Part shown: positions 8,400 through 16,763 of the stretch, in pieces
Position numbering within the stretch: position 1 is the stretch's first letter
How the letters are laid out: every line of letters starts with the position of its first letter
The notes under the pieces: generated by a model
The model's database searches: none
What the model saw: only the letters and a program-made list of their open reading frames with translations
Told to the model about the DNA's origin: nothing
NCBI GenBank assembly: GCA_034431315.1
Contig: DAOUDK010000103.1
Location: 4,625-68,624, forward strand
From: JAUWOY01 sp034431315
Lineage (GTDB): Bacteria > Chloroflexota > Anaerolineae > VGOG01
Direction of reading: 5' to 3'
DNA length: 64,000 nucleotides
Program-made: the position numbers and the translations under genes

Positions 8400-8959
8400 T
8401 ACTGGCCTCCGTAAGCGATGTTGATCTCATCACGCAACGTCGCCATAAACCTCGCCTCGTCGCTCCGCGTGAACCAGATGTCGCTTACAAGCCAAGTGTA
8501 CTCGATTCCATCCTTCACGATACCCAGGTAGAGGGACGAGCTCAAGGCATCGTACTTCTCTGCCAGGGCTGCGTTTTGCGGCTTCTGAACGTCGGCCACC
8601 ACCAGGCTCATCTCGCCGCTCTCGAGCTGGTCGGTGAAGTAGGTATCGAACGTCTTGCGCACCAGCCGTTCAGCTTCGATACAGCTTGCACAGCGCTGGG
8701 TGCGATGGAAGTAAGCCACCTCGACGTGTTCTGCCTGGCCGGGGGGAAGCTGGTCCAGGTCATTGATTGGCTGGAGCTGCGAAACCGACGCCGTTGCGGA
8801 CTGACCAGGCCATGCTCCGATCAGCCACAGGCCAGCGCTGATGACCACCAGCGCGACCAGCACGATGGCTGCTATTAGCCCGGTCTGGCCGTCTCCAGAC
8901 CGGGGTCGGGTCGCCGTGCGTGTTTTGGAAGATCGCGGCTTTGTTCGACGTTTGGTCAT
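8399..8959 (-). CDS. ArsF-like membrane-anchored thioredoxin-type protein
   Basis: 186 residues: a basic N-terminus, one transmembrane helix (about 27-49) and an extracytoplasmic domain with a 'CASC' motif (Cys90/Cys93) in the thioredoxin-fold position 'VAYFHRTQRCASC'. RBS AGGAGG lies 5 nt before the ATG. Proteins of this type, encoded next to an ArsG-type permease, are annotated as nitrophenyl compound nitroreductase subunit ArsF. What I see directly is the CxxC domain, the anchor and the operon position; the arsenical role is inferred from context. Confidence 0.7.
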   Translation of the reverse strand: MTKRRTKPRSSKTRTATRPRSGDGQTGLIAAIVLVALVVISAGLWLIGAWPGQSATASVSQLQPINDLDQLPPGQAEHVEVAYFHRTQRCASCIEAERLVRKTFDTYFTDQLESGEMSLVVADVQKPQNAALAEKYDALSSSLYLGIVKDGIEYTWLVSDIWFTRSDEARFMATLRDEINIAYGGQ

Positions 8960-9055
8960 GTCATCCTCCTGAATGGGTTGGGTTTAATGTTTCCCTCTTC
9001 GTTCAATCTTTTTTCACCTGTCCCCTACTCTCACTTGCTGCATTCTCCTCGAATC

Positions 9056-10054
9056 TTATCCATTCCAGAAGTTTCTTTTCCGCAGGACTTTGCCCAGGGA
9101 GACCAGGCCCAACATGATCGGCACTTCCCAGAACAGGCCAACCGTGGTTCCCAGAGCTGCATACGAACCGACACCGTACATCGCTACCGCGGTGGCGATG
9201 GCGATTTCAAAGTGGCTCGAAGATCCGATGATGACCGTGGTTATGGCCTCCCTGTATTCCAGTCCGAAGGCTCTGGTGATCAGAATATTGTATCCGACCA
9301 CGATGATGAACCCAAGCAACAGTGGAACCGAGACTAACAACAGTTGATCGAAGTGCTCAAGCATAACTTGCCCATTCAGCGAAAAGAGCACGATGAGCGT
9401 CGCTAAGAGGGCCACGATAGAGATCTTGCCGACAGCAGGGCGATATGCATTCTCGAACCACCGTTCCCCTCTGGCCCTGATCAGAACCCGCTTGCTTACG
9501 ATTCCAAGGATCAGCGGAATTCCGATAAAGACGAACGTTGAGATAACCAGCAACCCTCGATCTATGGGGACGTTTTGAATGCCTGTCAATAGTGAAACGA
9601 TCGGCACGTAAAGCACCAAAATGGTGATGGTATTCAGGCTCGTGTTGACCACGTTCTGCTCCTGGTTCCCTTCGGACAGCTTGCCCCAGACGAGAACCAT
9701 CGCAGTGCAAGGGCTCGACCCCAACAAGATGACGGCGACGATAAGCTGTTCGTTTCCCCGCAAAAACAGATATGCCAGCCCCGCCGCAACCAAGGGCGCG
9801 ATCACCCAATTGGAAAACAGGGTCATTACGATCGGTTTTGGGTTGCTCTTTAGCTTTTTCAGTTCGGATACTTGCAGATTGAGCATGGCCGGGTACATCA
9901 TCAGAAACAGACAGATGCCAATGGGGATCGAAATCCCACGGATTTGCCAGGAATCAATAGCCTCGCTGATGCCAGGTACTGTTTGGGAAAGTACCACCCC
10001 GCTAACCATGCAAAGCGCAACCCATAAAGCCAGATACTTTTCGAATCTACTCAT
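9056..10054 (-). CDS. acr3: ACR3-family arsenite efflux permease
   Basis: 332 residues with about ten membrane helices. The family hallmark 'SSPCTAMVLVW' carries the membrane cysteine that is essential in Acr3 carriers, and a later helix has 'SSSHFEIAIA', matching the SSNxFE-A-A pattern with its conserved Glu. Acr3 exports As(III) using the proton gradient. A clean AGGAGA ribosome site lies 9 nt before the ATG. It is fifth in the minus-strand operon that begins with arsR, and should be induced with it. No ArsC-type arsenate reductase is present, so arsenite or an organoarsenical is the likelier challenge. Confidence 0.93.
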   Translation of the reverse strand: MSRFEKYLALWVALCMVSGVVLSQTVPGISEAIDSWQIRGISIPIGICLFLMMYPAMLNLQVSELKKLKSNPKPIVMTLFSNWVIAPLVAAGLAYLFLRGNEQLIVAVILLGSSPCTAMVLVWGKLSEGNQEQNVVNTSLNTITILVLYVPIVSLLTGIQNVPIDRGLLVISTFVFIGIPLILGIVSKRVLIRARGERWFENAYRPAVGKISIVALLATLIVLFSLNGQVMLEHFDQLLLVSVPLLLGFIIVVGYNILITRAFGLEYREAITTVIIGSSSHFEIAIATAVAMYGVGSYAALGTTVGLFWEVPIMLGLVSLGKVLRKRNFWNG

Positions 10055-10185
10055 CGTGTTATTTCTCCTTTATCTAATGTTTTTTTTGAAGCTCGCCCTG
10101 AATCAGAGCCGGGAGTTGCTCCCGCTTCCCCGGTCCGCTTCGCTCTCCATACTCGATTCGTCCACCATAGCCAACCGCACCTGTT

Positions 10186-10446
10186 TCATTCACCAGTGCT
10201 CTGGCGCGCCAGGGCCGTGGTCAGCCATTGAGTCACCTCAGCCTTGGAGGGAATCCGGCCTGAGCACACCACCTGCTCATCAATGACCAGCCCCGGTGTG
10301 GCCAGGATAGCATAATCCATGATCCGATTCAGGTCGGCCACTTTCTCGACGGTGGCCTCAACGCCCAGCTCTGCCACCACCTCCCGAACGTAGGCTTCGA
10401 CCTTCTGACAATTGGGGCAGCCAGGCCCCAGCACTTTGACATTCAT
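10186..10446 (-). CDS. Small thioredoxin-fold protein, ArsE-like
   Basis: 86 residues, starting 'MNVKVLGPGCPNCQKVE': a CPNC active site at the very N-terminus and the cis-Pro loop 'ILATPGLVID'. This is the cytosolic redox-active disulfide protein family (thioredoxin_3). RBS GGGAGG sits upstream. Such proteins occur beside permeases of the DUF318/ArsP family and, with arsF and arsG, as arsE. It probably supplies thiols for reduction of a bound arsenical or a permease. No signal peptide is visible. Confidence 0.75.
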   Translation of the reverse strand: MNVKVLGPGCPNCQKVEAYVREVVAELGVEATVEKVADLNRIMDYAILATPGLVIDEQVVCSGRIPSKAEVTQWLTTALARQSTGE

Positions 10447-10487
10447 CGTTTTCCTCCCTTTTGTTTGTAGATGTTTTAGATCTCATG

Positions 10488-11804
10488 TCACAGCACTGCC
10501 AGCGCCAGCCCGAAGATATAGCCAGCCAGGGTGCTGAACACGGTCACCAGCCCCACGTACACCCAGGTACGCCTGCTGCCCAGGATCTTGCCCGTGATCA
10601 GGATGCTCTGCACCGACAGCGCTGGGTCGGCCAGCAGGTAGGCCAAGAGCGGCCCGCGATGCATCCCCAGTTCGAGGAACATACGAGCAATGGGCACCTC
10701 CACCAGAGTGGGGAAGTACATGAAGACGCCAAAGATCACCCCCACCAGGTTGGCCAGTATCGTGTTGCGCCCGGCCAGGGTCTGGATCCACTGCTCAGGG
10801 GTGAGCACCTTCACCACCCCAGCGCCGAAGACGCCCATGATCAGCAGGGGGAAGATCTGCTTGACGAAGCGCCAGGTTTCCCAGAGCCACTCCTGCAACT
10901 GGCGTCGCTCCAGGCCCCGCGCGGCTACCACTGCGATCCCGGCCAGCAGCACCACCTCGCCAATGAAACGCCCCGTGAGGCCAACCACGACGCTGCCAGT
11001 GGTATCAAGCGTCGGCGCGGCGATCAGCAGGGTAGCGGCCACAAGGATCATGGTCGCCCAGGTCCAGCCGTTGGTCTGCTCCAGCACCGACTCCAGCCCC
11101 CGCCAGGCAGCCAGGGCGATGACCACCAGCATGACGATGAGCAGCGCGCCCTGGAAGCTCAGGTGCACGCCCTCCAGCGCGTTTTGAAGGCTGGCCGGGA
11201 CGTCCAGCGGCAGGGTCAGCGAGAACCAGGTGCGGGTCAGCACGTCCACTTGCAAGGTGCCCACGATGAGCACCGCCAACAGCAGCCCAAAGAAGGCCCA
11301 CACTGCTGGCCTGACTTGTGCCTTTTGGTCAAACAGGCCAACATCCACTGCCTGGCTGTCCTTGAAAATGGCGGCCATGATCAGGCCGATGGCAACGCCG
11401 AAGACGATGGACAGCACAATGCGAGCGATGGCGATGTCCATGCCGATGGCCGCGCCGGTGTAGGCGATGGCCAGGATGTTCACCGCCGGGCCGACGAAGA
11501 GGAAAGTGATGGCCGGCCCCAGCCCCGCGCCGCGCTTCCAGATGCCGGCGAACAGGGGCAGGATGGTGCAGGAACAGACGGCCAGCACAAAACCGCCCAC
11601 CGAGGCTGCCGGGTAGGAAATCCATTTGGATGCCCTGGGGCCCAGGTAGCGAGTCACCATTTCCTTGGGGATGAGCGCGCTCAGGGCCCCGGCGATGAAG
11701 AAGGCCGGCACCAGGCACAACAGCACATGGGCGGCCAGATAGTCCAGCAAGCTCATCCAGCCGGACTGCAACAGCATGAAGATGTAGTCTACGATGGTGT
11801 TCAT
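10488..11804 (-). CDS. arsP: ArsP/DUF318-family permease
   Basis: 438 residues with roughly ten to eleven hydrophobic segments. The diagnostic 'AVCSCTILPLFAGIWK' loop with its CSC cysteines and 'FVGPAVNILA' match the DUF318 permeases, of which ArsP exports trivalent organoarsenicals such as methylarsenite. The second half repeats the fold, with 'FPLLIMGVFGAGV' and 'YFPTLVEVPI'. It is followed after 41 nt by the ArsE-like thioredoxin, a pairing common for this permease family. Its specificity is inferred from the operon, since other DUF318 members have unknown substrates. Confidence 0.78.
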   Translation of the reverse strand: MNTIVDYIFMLLQSGWMSLLDYLAAHVLLCLVPAFFIAGALSALIPKEMVTRYLGPRASKWISYPAASVGGFVLAVCSCTILPLFAGIWKRGAGLGPAITFLFVGPAVNILAIAYTGAAIGMDIAIARIVLSIVFGVAIGLIMAAIFKDSQAVDVGLFDQKAQVRPAVWAFFGLLLAVLIVGTLQVDVLTRTWFSLTLPLDVPASLQNALEGVHLSFQGALLIVMLVVIALAAWRGLESVLEQTNGWTWATMILVAATLLIAAPTLDTTGSVVVGLTGRFIGEVVLLAGIAVVAARGLERRQLQEWLWETWRFVKQIFPLLIMGVFGAGVVKVLTPEQWIQTLAGRNTILANLVGVIFGVFMYFPTLVEVPIARMFLELGMHRGPLLAYLLADPALSVQSILITGKILGSRRTWVYVGLVTVFSTLAGYIFGLALAVL

Positions 11805-11813
11805 GGTGCGATG

Positions 11814-12725
11814 TCAGATCTCCTTTTGCTGGTGAGGGGTGCTGGCCGGGTGGTAATGTACGTAAACCCGGCGCAGGAGCTCGATGCGCTGGTACAAAGT
11901 GTGCTCCACTTGAGAGGCGATCTCGTCGCCGTCAGCGACACTCAACGAGCCGTCAACCCCGATGGTGACGTTGACGACCAGGTATGGGCCGAACCGGTGG
12001 GCATGGATTTCCTCGACCTGTTTCACCCCCGGAACGGTGCTCAGCAATTCGGTGATCTGCTGAGCCAGTGACCGTCCAGGCACGGTGTCCATCAAGTCGG
12101 CAGAGGATTGGCGCAGAATCTCAATCCCTGTGCGCAGAATCACCATTGCAACCAGCGCTCCGGCCAGCGGATCCACCCAGGGGTAACCCATCCGGCCCAG
12201 AAAGATGCCGATGGCCGCCGCTGAGACGGAGAACACGTCGTTGCGGTGGTCGTAGGCCAGCGCCAGCACGGCGACGTTCCTCGTCTGCCGGCCGATCCGC
12301 TGGGTGAAGATGGTCAACCCTATCTTGAGGACCAGGGTGAGCAATGCTGCCCACAAGGCGCCGACCGTGGCTCCGCCGAAATCGCCCTGTCCGGCCAGCA
12401 GGTCGTACACATTGTTGACCGCGTTCCAGAAAATGGCCACGGCGGTGGTGATGACAAACGAGCCTACGACCAGAGCAGCGATGCTTTCCAATTGGCGGTG
12501 GCCGTAGGGGTGCTCGGTATCGGCCGGCTTGCTGGCCTTCCGCATGAACACGCTGACCACAATGCAGTAGGCCGCGTCGGAGGTGGAGTTGATGCCGTCG
12601 GCGAGCAGGGCGGGGCTGTGGCCCCAAATGCCGATGGTCGTTTTCAGGGCGGCCAGAAAGATGTTAGCCGCCAGCCCAAGGTTGACAGCCAGGATACCTT
12701 TGCGTTCTCTCTGTTCTGAGTCCAT
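11814..12725 (-). CDS. Cation diffusion facilitator (CDF) family metal transporter
   Basis: 303 residues from the ATG lying 1 nt after the arsR stop. Six helices are predicted; the metal-site signatures 'ALLADGINSTSDA' in TM2 and 'AYDHRNDVFS' in TM5 each supply the paired acidic/His residues of CDF site A. A cytoplasmic C-terminal ferredoxin-like domain follows ('VKQVEEIHAHRFGPYLVVNVTI'-type region), used for dimerisation. CDF proteins export Zn, Fe, Mn or Cd in exchange for protons. Direct coupling to arsR suggests it responds to the same inducer. Confidence 0.9.
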   Translation of the reverse strand: MDSEQRERKGILAVNLGLAANIFLAALKTTIGIWGHSPALLADGINSTSDAAYCIVVSVFMRKASKPADTEHPYGHRQLESIAALVVGSFVITTAVAIFWNAVNNVYDLLAGQGDFGGATVGALWAALLTLVLKIGLTIFTQRIGRQTRNVAVLALAYDHRNDVFSVSAAAIGIFLGRMGYPWVDPLAGALVAMVILRTGIEILRQSSADLMDTVPGRSLAQQITELLSTVPGVKQVEEIHAHRFGPYLVVNVTIGVDGSLSVADGDEIASQVEHTLYQRIELLRRVYVHYHPASTPHQQKEI

Positions 12726-12726
12726 A

Positions 12727-13083
12727 TCAAGCCGCAATTCCTTCCAGGGCAGCGAGGGCCTGGCGAGCCGCATCCAATTGGTCGTGAGCGATGGAGCCCA
12801 TCAGGTCCAGCACCCGGAACACCCGCTTGTCTGTCACGCAATACATCATTCGCACCCCGTCACGTCGCGCTACCACCAGGTTACCGGCCCGCAGGACAGC
12901 CAGATGCTGGGAGATGTTGGCCTGACTCGCCGTCAGCTCTGGCTCCATCTCACAGACACACCGCTCTCCTCCCCGCAGCATCTCCAAAATGCCAATGCGG
13001 GTAGGATGCGCCAACGCCTTGGCCGTTATAGCCTGGAATCTGTAAGCACGAGCGCTTCGACCCTGCTCAGCACGAGTATCCAT
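12727..13083 (-). CDS. arsR: ArsR/SmtB-family metalloregulator
   Basis: 118 residues from ATG 13083 (GAAGGG upstream); a TTG 21 nt earlier is possible but has no better ribosome site. The winged-helix core carries 'ALAHPTRIGILEML', a cysteine pair 'ERCVCEMEPELTAS' in helix 3 (the alpha-3 ELCVC-type arsenic/metal site) and recognition helix 'SQANISQHLAVLR'. It should repress its own operon and release DNA on binding As(III) or another thiophilic metal. It is the first gene of the operon, and its promoter carries an overlapping AT-rich dyad. Confidence 0.92.
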   Translation of the reverse strand: MDTRAEQGRSARAYRFQAITAKALAHPTRIGILEMLRGGERCVCEMEPELTASQANISQHLAVLRAGNLVVARRDGVRMMYCVTDKRVFRVLDLMGSIAHDQLDAARQALAALEGIAA

Positions 13084-13104
13084 GTCCCACCCTTCTTTCT
13101 CCAA

Positions 13105-13156
13105 CCATATTAGAATAATCGAATATAATTATAGAACAGGGGCACGGATTTGTCAA
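13105..13156 (-). promoter_or_regulatory. Consensus sigma-70 promoter and candidate ArsR operator
   Basis: On the minus strand TTGACA (13156-13151) and TATAAT (13133-13128) are both exact consensus with a 17-bp spacer. The AT-rich stretch from the -10 to about 13105 has imperfect inverted half-sites (ATTCGATTATTCTAAT), where an ArsR/SmtB dimer would block RNA polymerase. It drives the arsR-to-VKOR operon. Confidence 0.85.
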
Positions 13157-13186
13157 ATGGAGTTTTTGCTCTGTTGTTCTCCAATC

Positions 13187-13223
13187 AAAAAGCCCCTCGC
13201 CTGCCGAATCGCATTTGAGGGGC
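13187..13223 (-). terminator. Terminator of the efflux/two-component operon
   Basis: On the minus strand GCCCCTC and GAGGGGC form a 7-bp stem around an 18-nt loop, followed by TTTTT at 13191-13187. It separates the histidine kinase gene from the ars promoter. Confidence 0.7.
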
Positions 13224-13244
13224 ATCTGTCTCTGACCGCCCAGG

Positions 13245-14588
13245 TTAAGTCTCGGCTACCGGCAAAGTGAAGGTGAACTGCGTCCCCCGACCAACTTCGC
13301 TTTCTACCTCGATCCGCCCGCCGTGGGCCTCCACCAGTTGCCTGGCGATGGCCAGCCCCAGCCCCGTCCCACCCGTGGCCCGCGACCGCGACTTGTCGGC
13401 CCGATAGAATCGCTCGAAGATGTACGGCAAGTGATCAGGAAGGATGCCCTCGCCGGTGTCGCTGACGCTGAGCTCGACCTCCGATTCCCTCGCCTGAGCT
13501 GCGACGACGACTTCCCCGCCTGAGGGCGTGTGGGTCAGGGCATTGCTCAACAAGTTACCCAATACCTGCCCAATCCGCTGGGGATCAACGTCCACCAGGG
13601 GCAGATCCGCAGGCAGGTCAGCCTGCAAGGTGATCCCGCCGGCTGCCGCCTGGGCACGGGCGGCCTCCATTGCCCTGTTTACCAGATCGGCCGGGGCCAC
13701 CGGTTGGCGCTCCAGCCTGAGTTGCCCCGCCTCGGCCAGGGCCAGCTCCTGCAGGTCGTCCACCAGGCGGTTGAGGAGCATGGCCTCTTCGTGGAGGGAA
13801 TCAATGATCTCCCGCTTCGGCTCAACTACGCCATCCTGCAGGGCCTCCAGATAGCCCCGGATGTTGGACAAAGGAGTACGTAGCTCGTGGGCCACATCGG
13901 AAACCATGCTGCGGCGCAAGTCTTCGAGCCGGGTCAGCCCGTCGGCCATGGCGTTAAAGGCCCGGGCCAGCTCGCCGATCTCGTCGTTGGATTGCACCTC
14001 CACTCGTTGGCTGAGGTCGCCCCTCTCCATCCGCCGGGCGGCGGCAGTCAGAGTCTCCACCGGCTTCAGGATGCGGCGCGAAAGGCCCACCGTGAGCAGC
14101 ACCGCAGCCAGGCCAGCGACCACCGCGGCCAGCAGCAAGGTGCGGTTGATGCCGGCCAAGAATGCCTCTCTCTGAGGATCATCGGCCGGGCCAAGAGGAT
14201 TGACGTAGACAGCACCCACCAGCACTCCACGCTGCCTGATAAGAGCAACCGGGGCAGCCCAGTCCTGGGCCACGGTCTGGCCTATGAGCTTATTCGCGGA
14301 GTCGGCGACGATCCGCCCCTCCCCGTTAGCCAGGATGATTCGCTCCCCCGTGATCTGCCCTATATGCTTGACCCACGGCTGAACGCCAGACCAGCTTCGA
14401 TTCCGCATATAGTACCCGGCCAAAGACACCTCGAACCGCTGGTGGCGCATCATCCCGCCGCGCTCCACGTAGCGCTGGAACTCGCCGCTGGTGGCCCGGC
14501 TGGCCAAGAAGGCCACTATCCCCACAGCCACCACGATCACCAGGATCAACGCCACCAGCACCCGAAAGCGCAAACTGTGAAACAACAT
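13245..14588 (-). CDS. Sensor histidine kinase (BaeS/PhoR-like)
   Basis: 447 residues from ATG 14588, preceded by TTGGAG. A first transmembrane helix (about 6-26), an extracytoplasmic sensing region, a second helix and a HAMP linker ('PVETLTAAARRMERGD') lead to the phospho-acceptor 'AHELRTPLSNIRGY', then the ATPase domain with N box 'NLLSNALTHT', G1 'DTGEGI' and G2 'GTGLGLAIA'. The extracytoplasmic part could sense envelope stress or a ligand; it has no recognised sensor fold. Its partner is the response regulator just upstream, and both follow the MacAB-like efflux genes. An upstream in-frame extension would only translate a 7-bp repeat and is rejected. Confidence 0.92.
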   Translation of the reverse strand: MLFHSLRFRVLVALILVIVVAVGIVAFLASRATSGEFQRYVERGGMMRHQRFEVSLAGYYMRNRSWSGVQPWVKHIGQITGERIILANGEGRIVADSANKLIGQTVAQDWAAPVALIRQRGVLVGAVYVNPLGPADDPQREAFLAGINRTLLLAAVVAGLAAVLLTVGLSRRILKPVETLTAAARRMERGDLSQRVEVQSNDEIGELARAFNAMADGLTRLEDLRRSMVSDVAHELRTPLSNIRGYLEALQDGVVEPKREIIDSLHEEAMLLNRLVDDLQELALAEAGQLRLERQPVAPADLVNRAMEAARAQAAAGGITLQADLPADLPLVDVDPQRIGQVLGNLLSNALTHTPSGGEVVVAAQARESEVELSVSDTGEGILPDHLPYIFERFYRADKSRSRATGGTGLGLAIARQLVEAHGGRIEVESEVGRGTQFTFTLPVAET

Positions 14589-14666
14589 CTCAACTCCAAA
14601 ATCCAAAGTCCAAAATCCAAAGTCCAAAATCTTTTGAGCTTTGAGCTTTGAACTTTGAGCTTCTAA
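14589..14666. repeat. 7-bp-periodic hairpin repeat, TCCAAAG family
   Basis: Units TCCAAAA/TCCAAAG repeat about five times at 7-bp spacing, then CTTTGAG/CTTTGAA units repeat four times on the complementary register, so the two halves can fold into one imperfect hairpin. It fills the gap between the kinase and response regulator genes. Confidence 0.85.
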
Positions 14667-15359
14667 TTAATCCTCAGCAAACTTATAGCCCATACCGTAA
14701 ACTGTCTTGATGTAGATCGGATTCTGGCGGTCCGGCTCGATCTTCCGGCGCAGGTTCATCACGTGGACATCTATGGTGCGCTCGAACCCCTCGAAGTCGT
14801 AGCCAAAGACCCGGTCCAGTAGCTCCAACCGGCTGAAGGCCCGACCTGGCTCCCTGATGAGCACCTCCAGCAGCTTGAATTCGGTGGGGGTGAGGCTGAC
14901 GGGTTTCCCCCCTATCTGAACCTGGTGGCGAACGAAGTCCACCAGCAGATCGCCGAAGCGCACCTCGGAAGGCCCTTCGTACTCCTCTTCGCCGACTCGA
15001 CGCAGCACCGCCCGCACCCTGGCCAACAACTCACGGGGACTGAAGGGTTTGGTCACGTAGTCGTCGGCCCCCAGGTCCAGCCCGATGAGCTTGTCCGCTT
15101 CGGTGGTCTTGGCCGTGAGCATGATGATGGGCACTTTGTTGCCCTCACCCCGCAGGATGCGGCACACGTCAAGCCCGTCCATGCCCGGCAGCATCAGATC
15201 CAGCACGATCAGGTCCGGCTGCTGCTGGCGGGCCAGCTCCAGGGCCTGCAGGCCATCGTAGGCAACTGACACCCGATAGCCATCCTTCTCCATATACGCC
15301 CGCACCAGGTCTACGATCTTTCGGTCATCGTCCACTATCAAGATCTTGGTTTTAGCCAT
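14667..15359 (-). CDS. OmpR/PhoB-family response regulator
   Basis: 230 residues from ATG 15359 (GAGGGAG upstream). Receiver domain: 'ILIVDDD' acidic pocket, phospho-acceptor Asp in 'LIVLDLMLPGMDG' (near residue 53), Thr in 'MLTAKT' and Lys in 'YVTKPFSP'. The C-terminal winged helix has 'LTPTEFKLLEVL' and 'RTIDVHVMNLRRKI', typical of OmpR/PhoB. Such regulators bind direct repeats at 11-bp spacing; matching repeats lie upstream of the ABC operon at 20094-20122 and of the gene at 28551. It probably forms a pair with the downstream kinase. Confidence 0.93.
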   Translation of the reverse strand: MAKTKILIVDDDRKIVDLVRAYMEKDGYRVSVAYDGLQALELARQQQPDLIVLDLMLPGMDGLDVCRILRGEGNKVPIIMLTAKTTEADKLIGLDLGADDYVTKPFSPRELLARVRAVLRRVGEEEYEGPSEVRFGDLLVDFVRHQVQIGGKPVSLTPTEFKLLEVLIREPGRAFSRLELLDRVFGYDFEGFERTIDVHVMNLRRKIEPDRQNPIYIKTVYGMGYKFAED

Positions 15360-15373
15360 GTTCACTCCCTCAA

Positions 15374-15528
15374 CGGAAAGGGGAAAAGGGAAGGGGGAGG
15401 ATGGAAAATGGAAAGGGGCAGGGGGAAAGGGGAAAGGGGAGAATGGAAGGGGGAACTCAATCTCCATCTTCCATCTTCCATTGTCCATTCTCCATTCTCC
15501 ATCTTCCATTCTCCACTCTCCATTCTCC
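15374..15528. repeat. 7-bp-periodic hairpin repeat, TCCATTC/GGGGAAA family
   Basis: The left half is purine rich (AAGGGGA, AAATGGA, AGGGGGA units) and the right half has TCCATCT, TCCATTG, TCCATTC, TCCACTC units, all on a 7-bp period. The halves are roughly complementary across about 155 bp. Not a CRISPR: units are too short and lack spacers. Confidence 0.85.
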
Positions 15529-15530
15529 GT

Positions 15531-16763
15531 CTACTCAAACCGCAAAGCGTCAATAGGATTCAGCGCAGCGGCCCGGCTGGCGGGATAGAGACCGAAGAAG
15601 AGGCCCACGGCGATAGACACGCCCAGGGCCATGGCCACGCTGTCGGTGGTGACCAGGGCGCTGGCACCTCCCATCAAGGGGGTGATAACTTGCGCGCCGC
15701 CGTAGCCAGCCAGGACACCAATCAGCCCCCCTAGAAAACTAAGCGCCATTGCCTCCACCAGGAACTGGGCCATGATGTCCCGTCGTTTGGCCCCCACCGC
15801 CTTGCGGATGCCGATCTCCCGCGTCCGCTCTGTCACCGATACCAGCATGATGTTCATGACGCCGATGCCCCCCACCAGGAGAGAAATGGCAGCGATGCTG
15901 CCCAGGAGCACGGTGAAGGTACTCATTATGTCCTGCATCGTCTCCACGATCTGCGTCTGGTCTTGCACGGTAAAGTCATCGGCCTGTCCCTGCGCCAGGC
16001 CATGGCTGGCCCGCAGGATGGCAGTCAACTCGGCCTGAGCCCACTCCATCTTCTCTGGCGAGACTACCTGCACGTTGATGGCCCCCAGGGACGTATTGCC
16101 CGCTCCGCCAAACTTGAGTTGAGCTGTACTTAACGGGATGAACACCTGGTCATCCAGGTTTTGAAAGCCGCCGACCCCCTTGGCGGCCATAAGGCCCACG
16201 ACTTGATAGTTCTGCCGGTTGATCTTGACACGTTTGCCCAGAGGATCAACGAGCGTCCCCTCGAAGAGCTCCTCGGCCACTGTCGCTCCCAGGACGGCCA
16301 CCTTGGCCTGATTCGTGAGATCCAGGCTTTCGATGAAGCGCCCTCGGTCTACCTGCCAGTTGCGCACTGTCGGGTACTCGGGGGTGACCCCCAGCACCGT
16401 AGTCTGGGTGTTCTTGTTGCCGTAGACCACCTGCTGACCCCAGACGGAGTACTCTGGCGCGATGGCGGATACGGCACTGGCCAGGTGGGCTATGGCTTCT
16501 ACATCATCATTGGTCAGGCTCTCGGCGCTGCCGCCGCCCATGGAGATGCCACGGAAGGACACAGCTCCCGGCGAGATGACCAGCATGTTAGAACCCAGGC
16601 TCTCGAACTGTTCTGTCACTTGTGCCTGGGCCCCGGCGCCGACGGCCACCAGGGCGATGACCGCCGCCACGCCGATGATGATGCCCAGCATCGTCAGCCC
16701 AGAGCGCAGTTTGTTGGCCACCAGTGACCGCAGGGCCACCTGCACGCTTGCGAAGACGTTCAT
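15531..16763 (-). CDS. MacB-like ABC transporter permease (FtsX family)
   Basis: 410 residues. One transmembrane helix near the N-terminus ('GLTMLGIIIGVAAVIAL'), a large extracytoplasmic MacB_PCD domain, then three helices in the C-terminal FtsX domain with 'IGVMNIMLVSVTERTREIGI' and 'RKAVGAKRRDIMAQF', the cytoplasmic coupling segment contacting the ATPase. MacB-type mechanotransporters drive extrusion of macrolides, peptides or lipoproteins through an adaptor protein. It overlaps the adaptor gene by 4 nt (ATGA). Its ATPase is a separate gene at 19314-20057. Confidence 0.92.
   Translation of the reverse strand: MNVFASVQVALRSLVANKLRSGLTMLGIIIGVAAVIALVAVGAGAQAQVTEQFESLGSNMLVISPGAVSFRGISMGGGSAESLTNDDVEAIAHLASAVSAIAPEYSVWGQQVVYGNKNTQTTVLGVTPEYPTVRNWQVDRGRFIESLDLTNQAKVAVLGATVAEELFEGTLVDPLGKRVKINRQNYQVVGLMAAKGVGGFQNLDDQVFIPLSTAQLKFGGAGNTSLGAINVQVVSPEKMEWAQAELTAILRASHGLAQGQADDFTVQDQTQIVETMQDIMSTFTVLLGSIAAISLLVGGIGVMNIMLVSVTERTREIGIRKAVGAKRRDIMAQFLVEAMALSFLGGLIGVLAGYGGAQVITPLMGGASALVTTDSVAMALGVSIAVGLFFGLYPASRAAALNPIDALRFE

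Noticed and set aside
7651..8433. Upstream in-frame extension of the VKOR-thioredoxin gene to 609 codons
   Set aside because: It runs in another frame over arsG and encodes no recognisable protein; a signal peptide and ATG at 7650 mark the real start.
10461..12071. 536-codon plus-strand ORF over arsP and the CDF gene
   Set aside because: His/Gln/Asp-rich shadow of two membrane-protein genes on the other strand.
15360..15509. 50-codon N-terminal extension of the response regulator
   Set aside because: It only translates the 7-bp repeat; ATG 15359 has a ribosome site and starts the receiver domain.
15374..15528. Possible CRISPR array
   Set aside because: The unit is 7 bp, contiguous, without unique spacers, and no cas genes are near.
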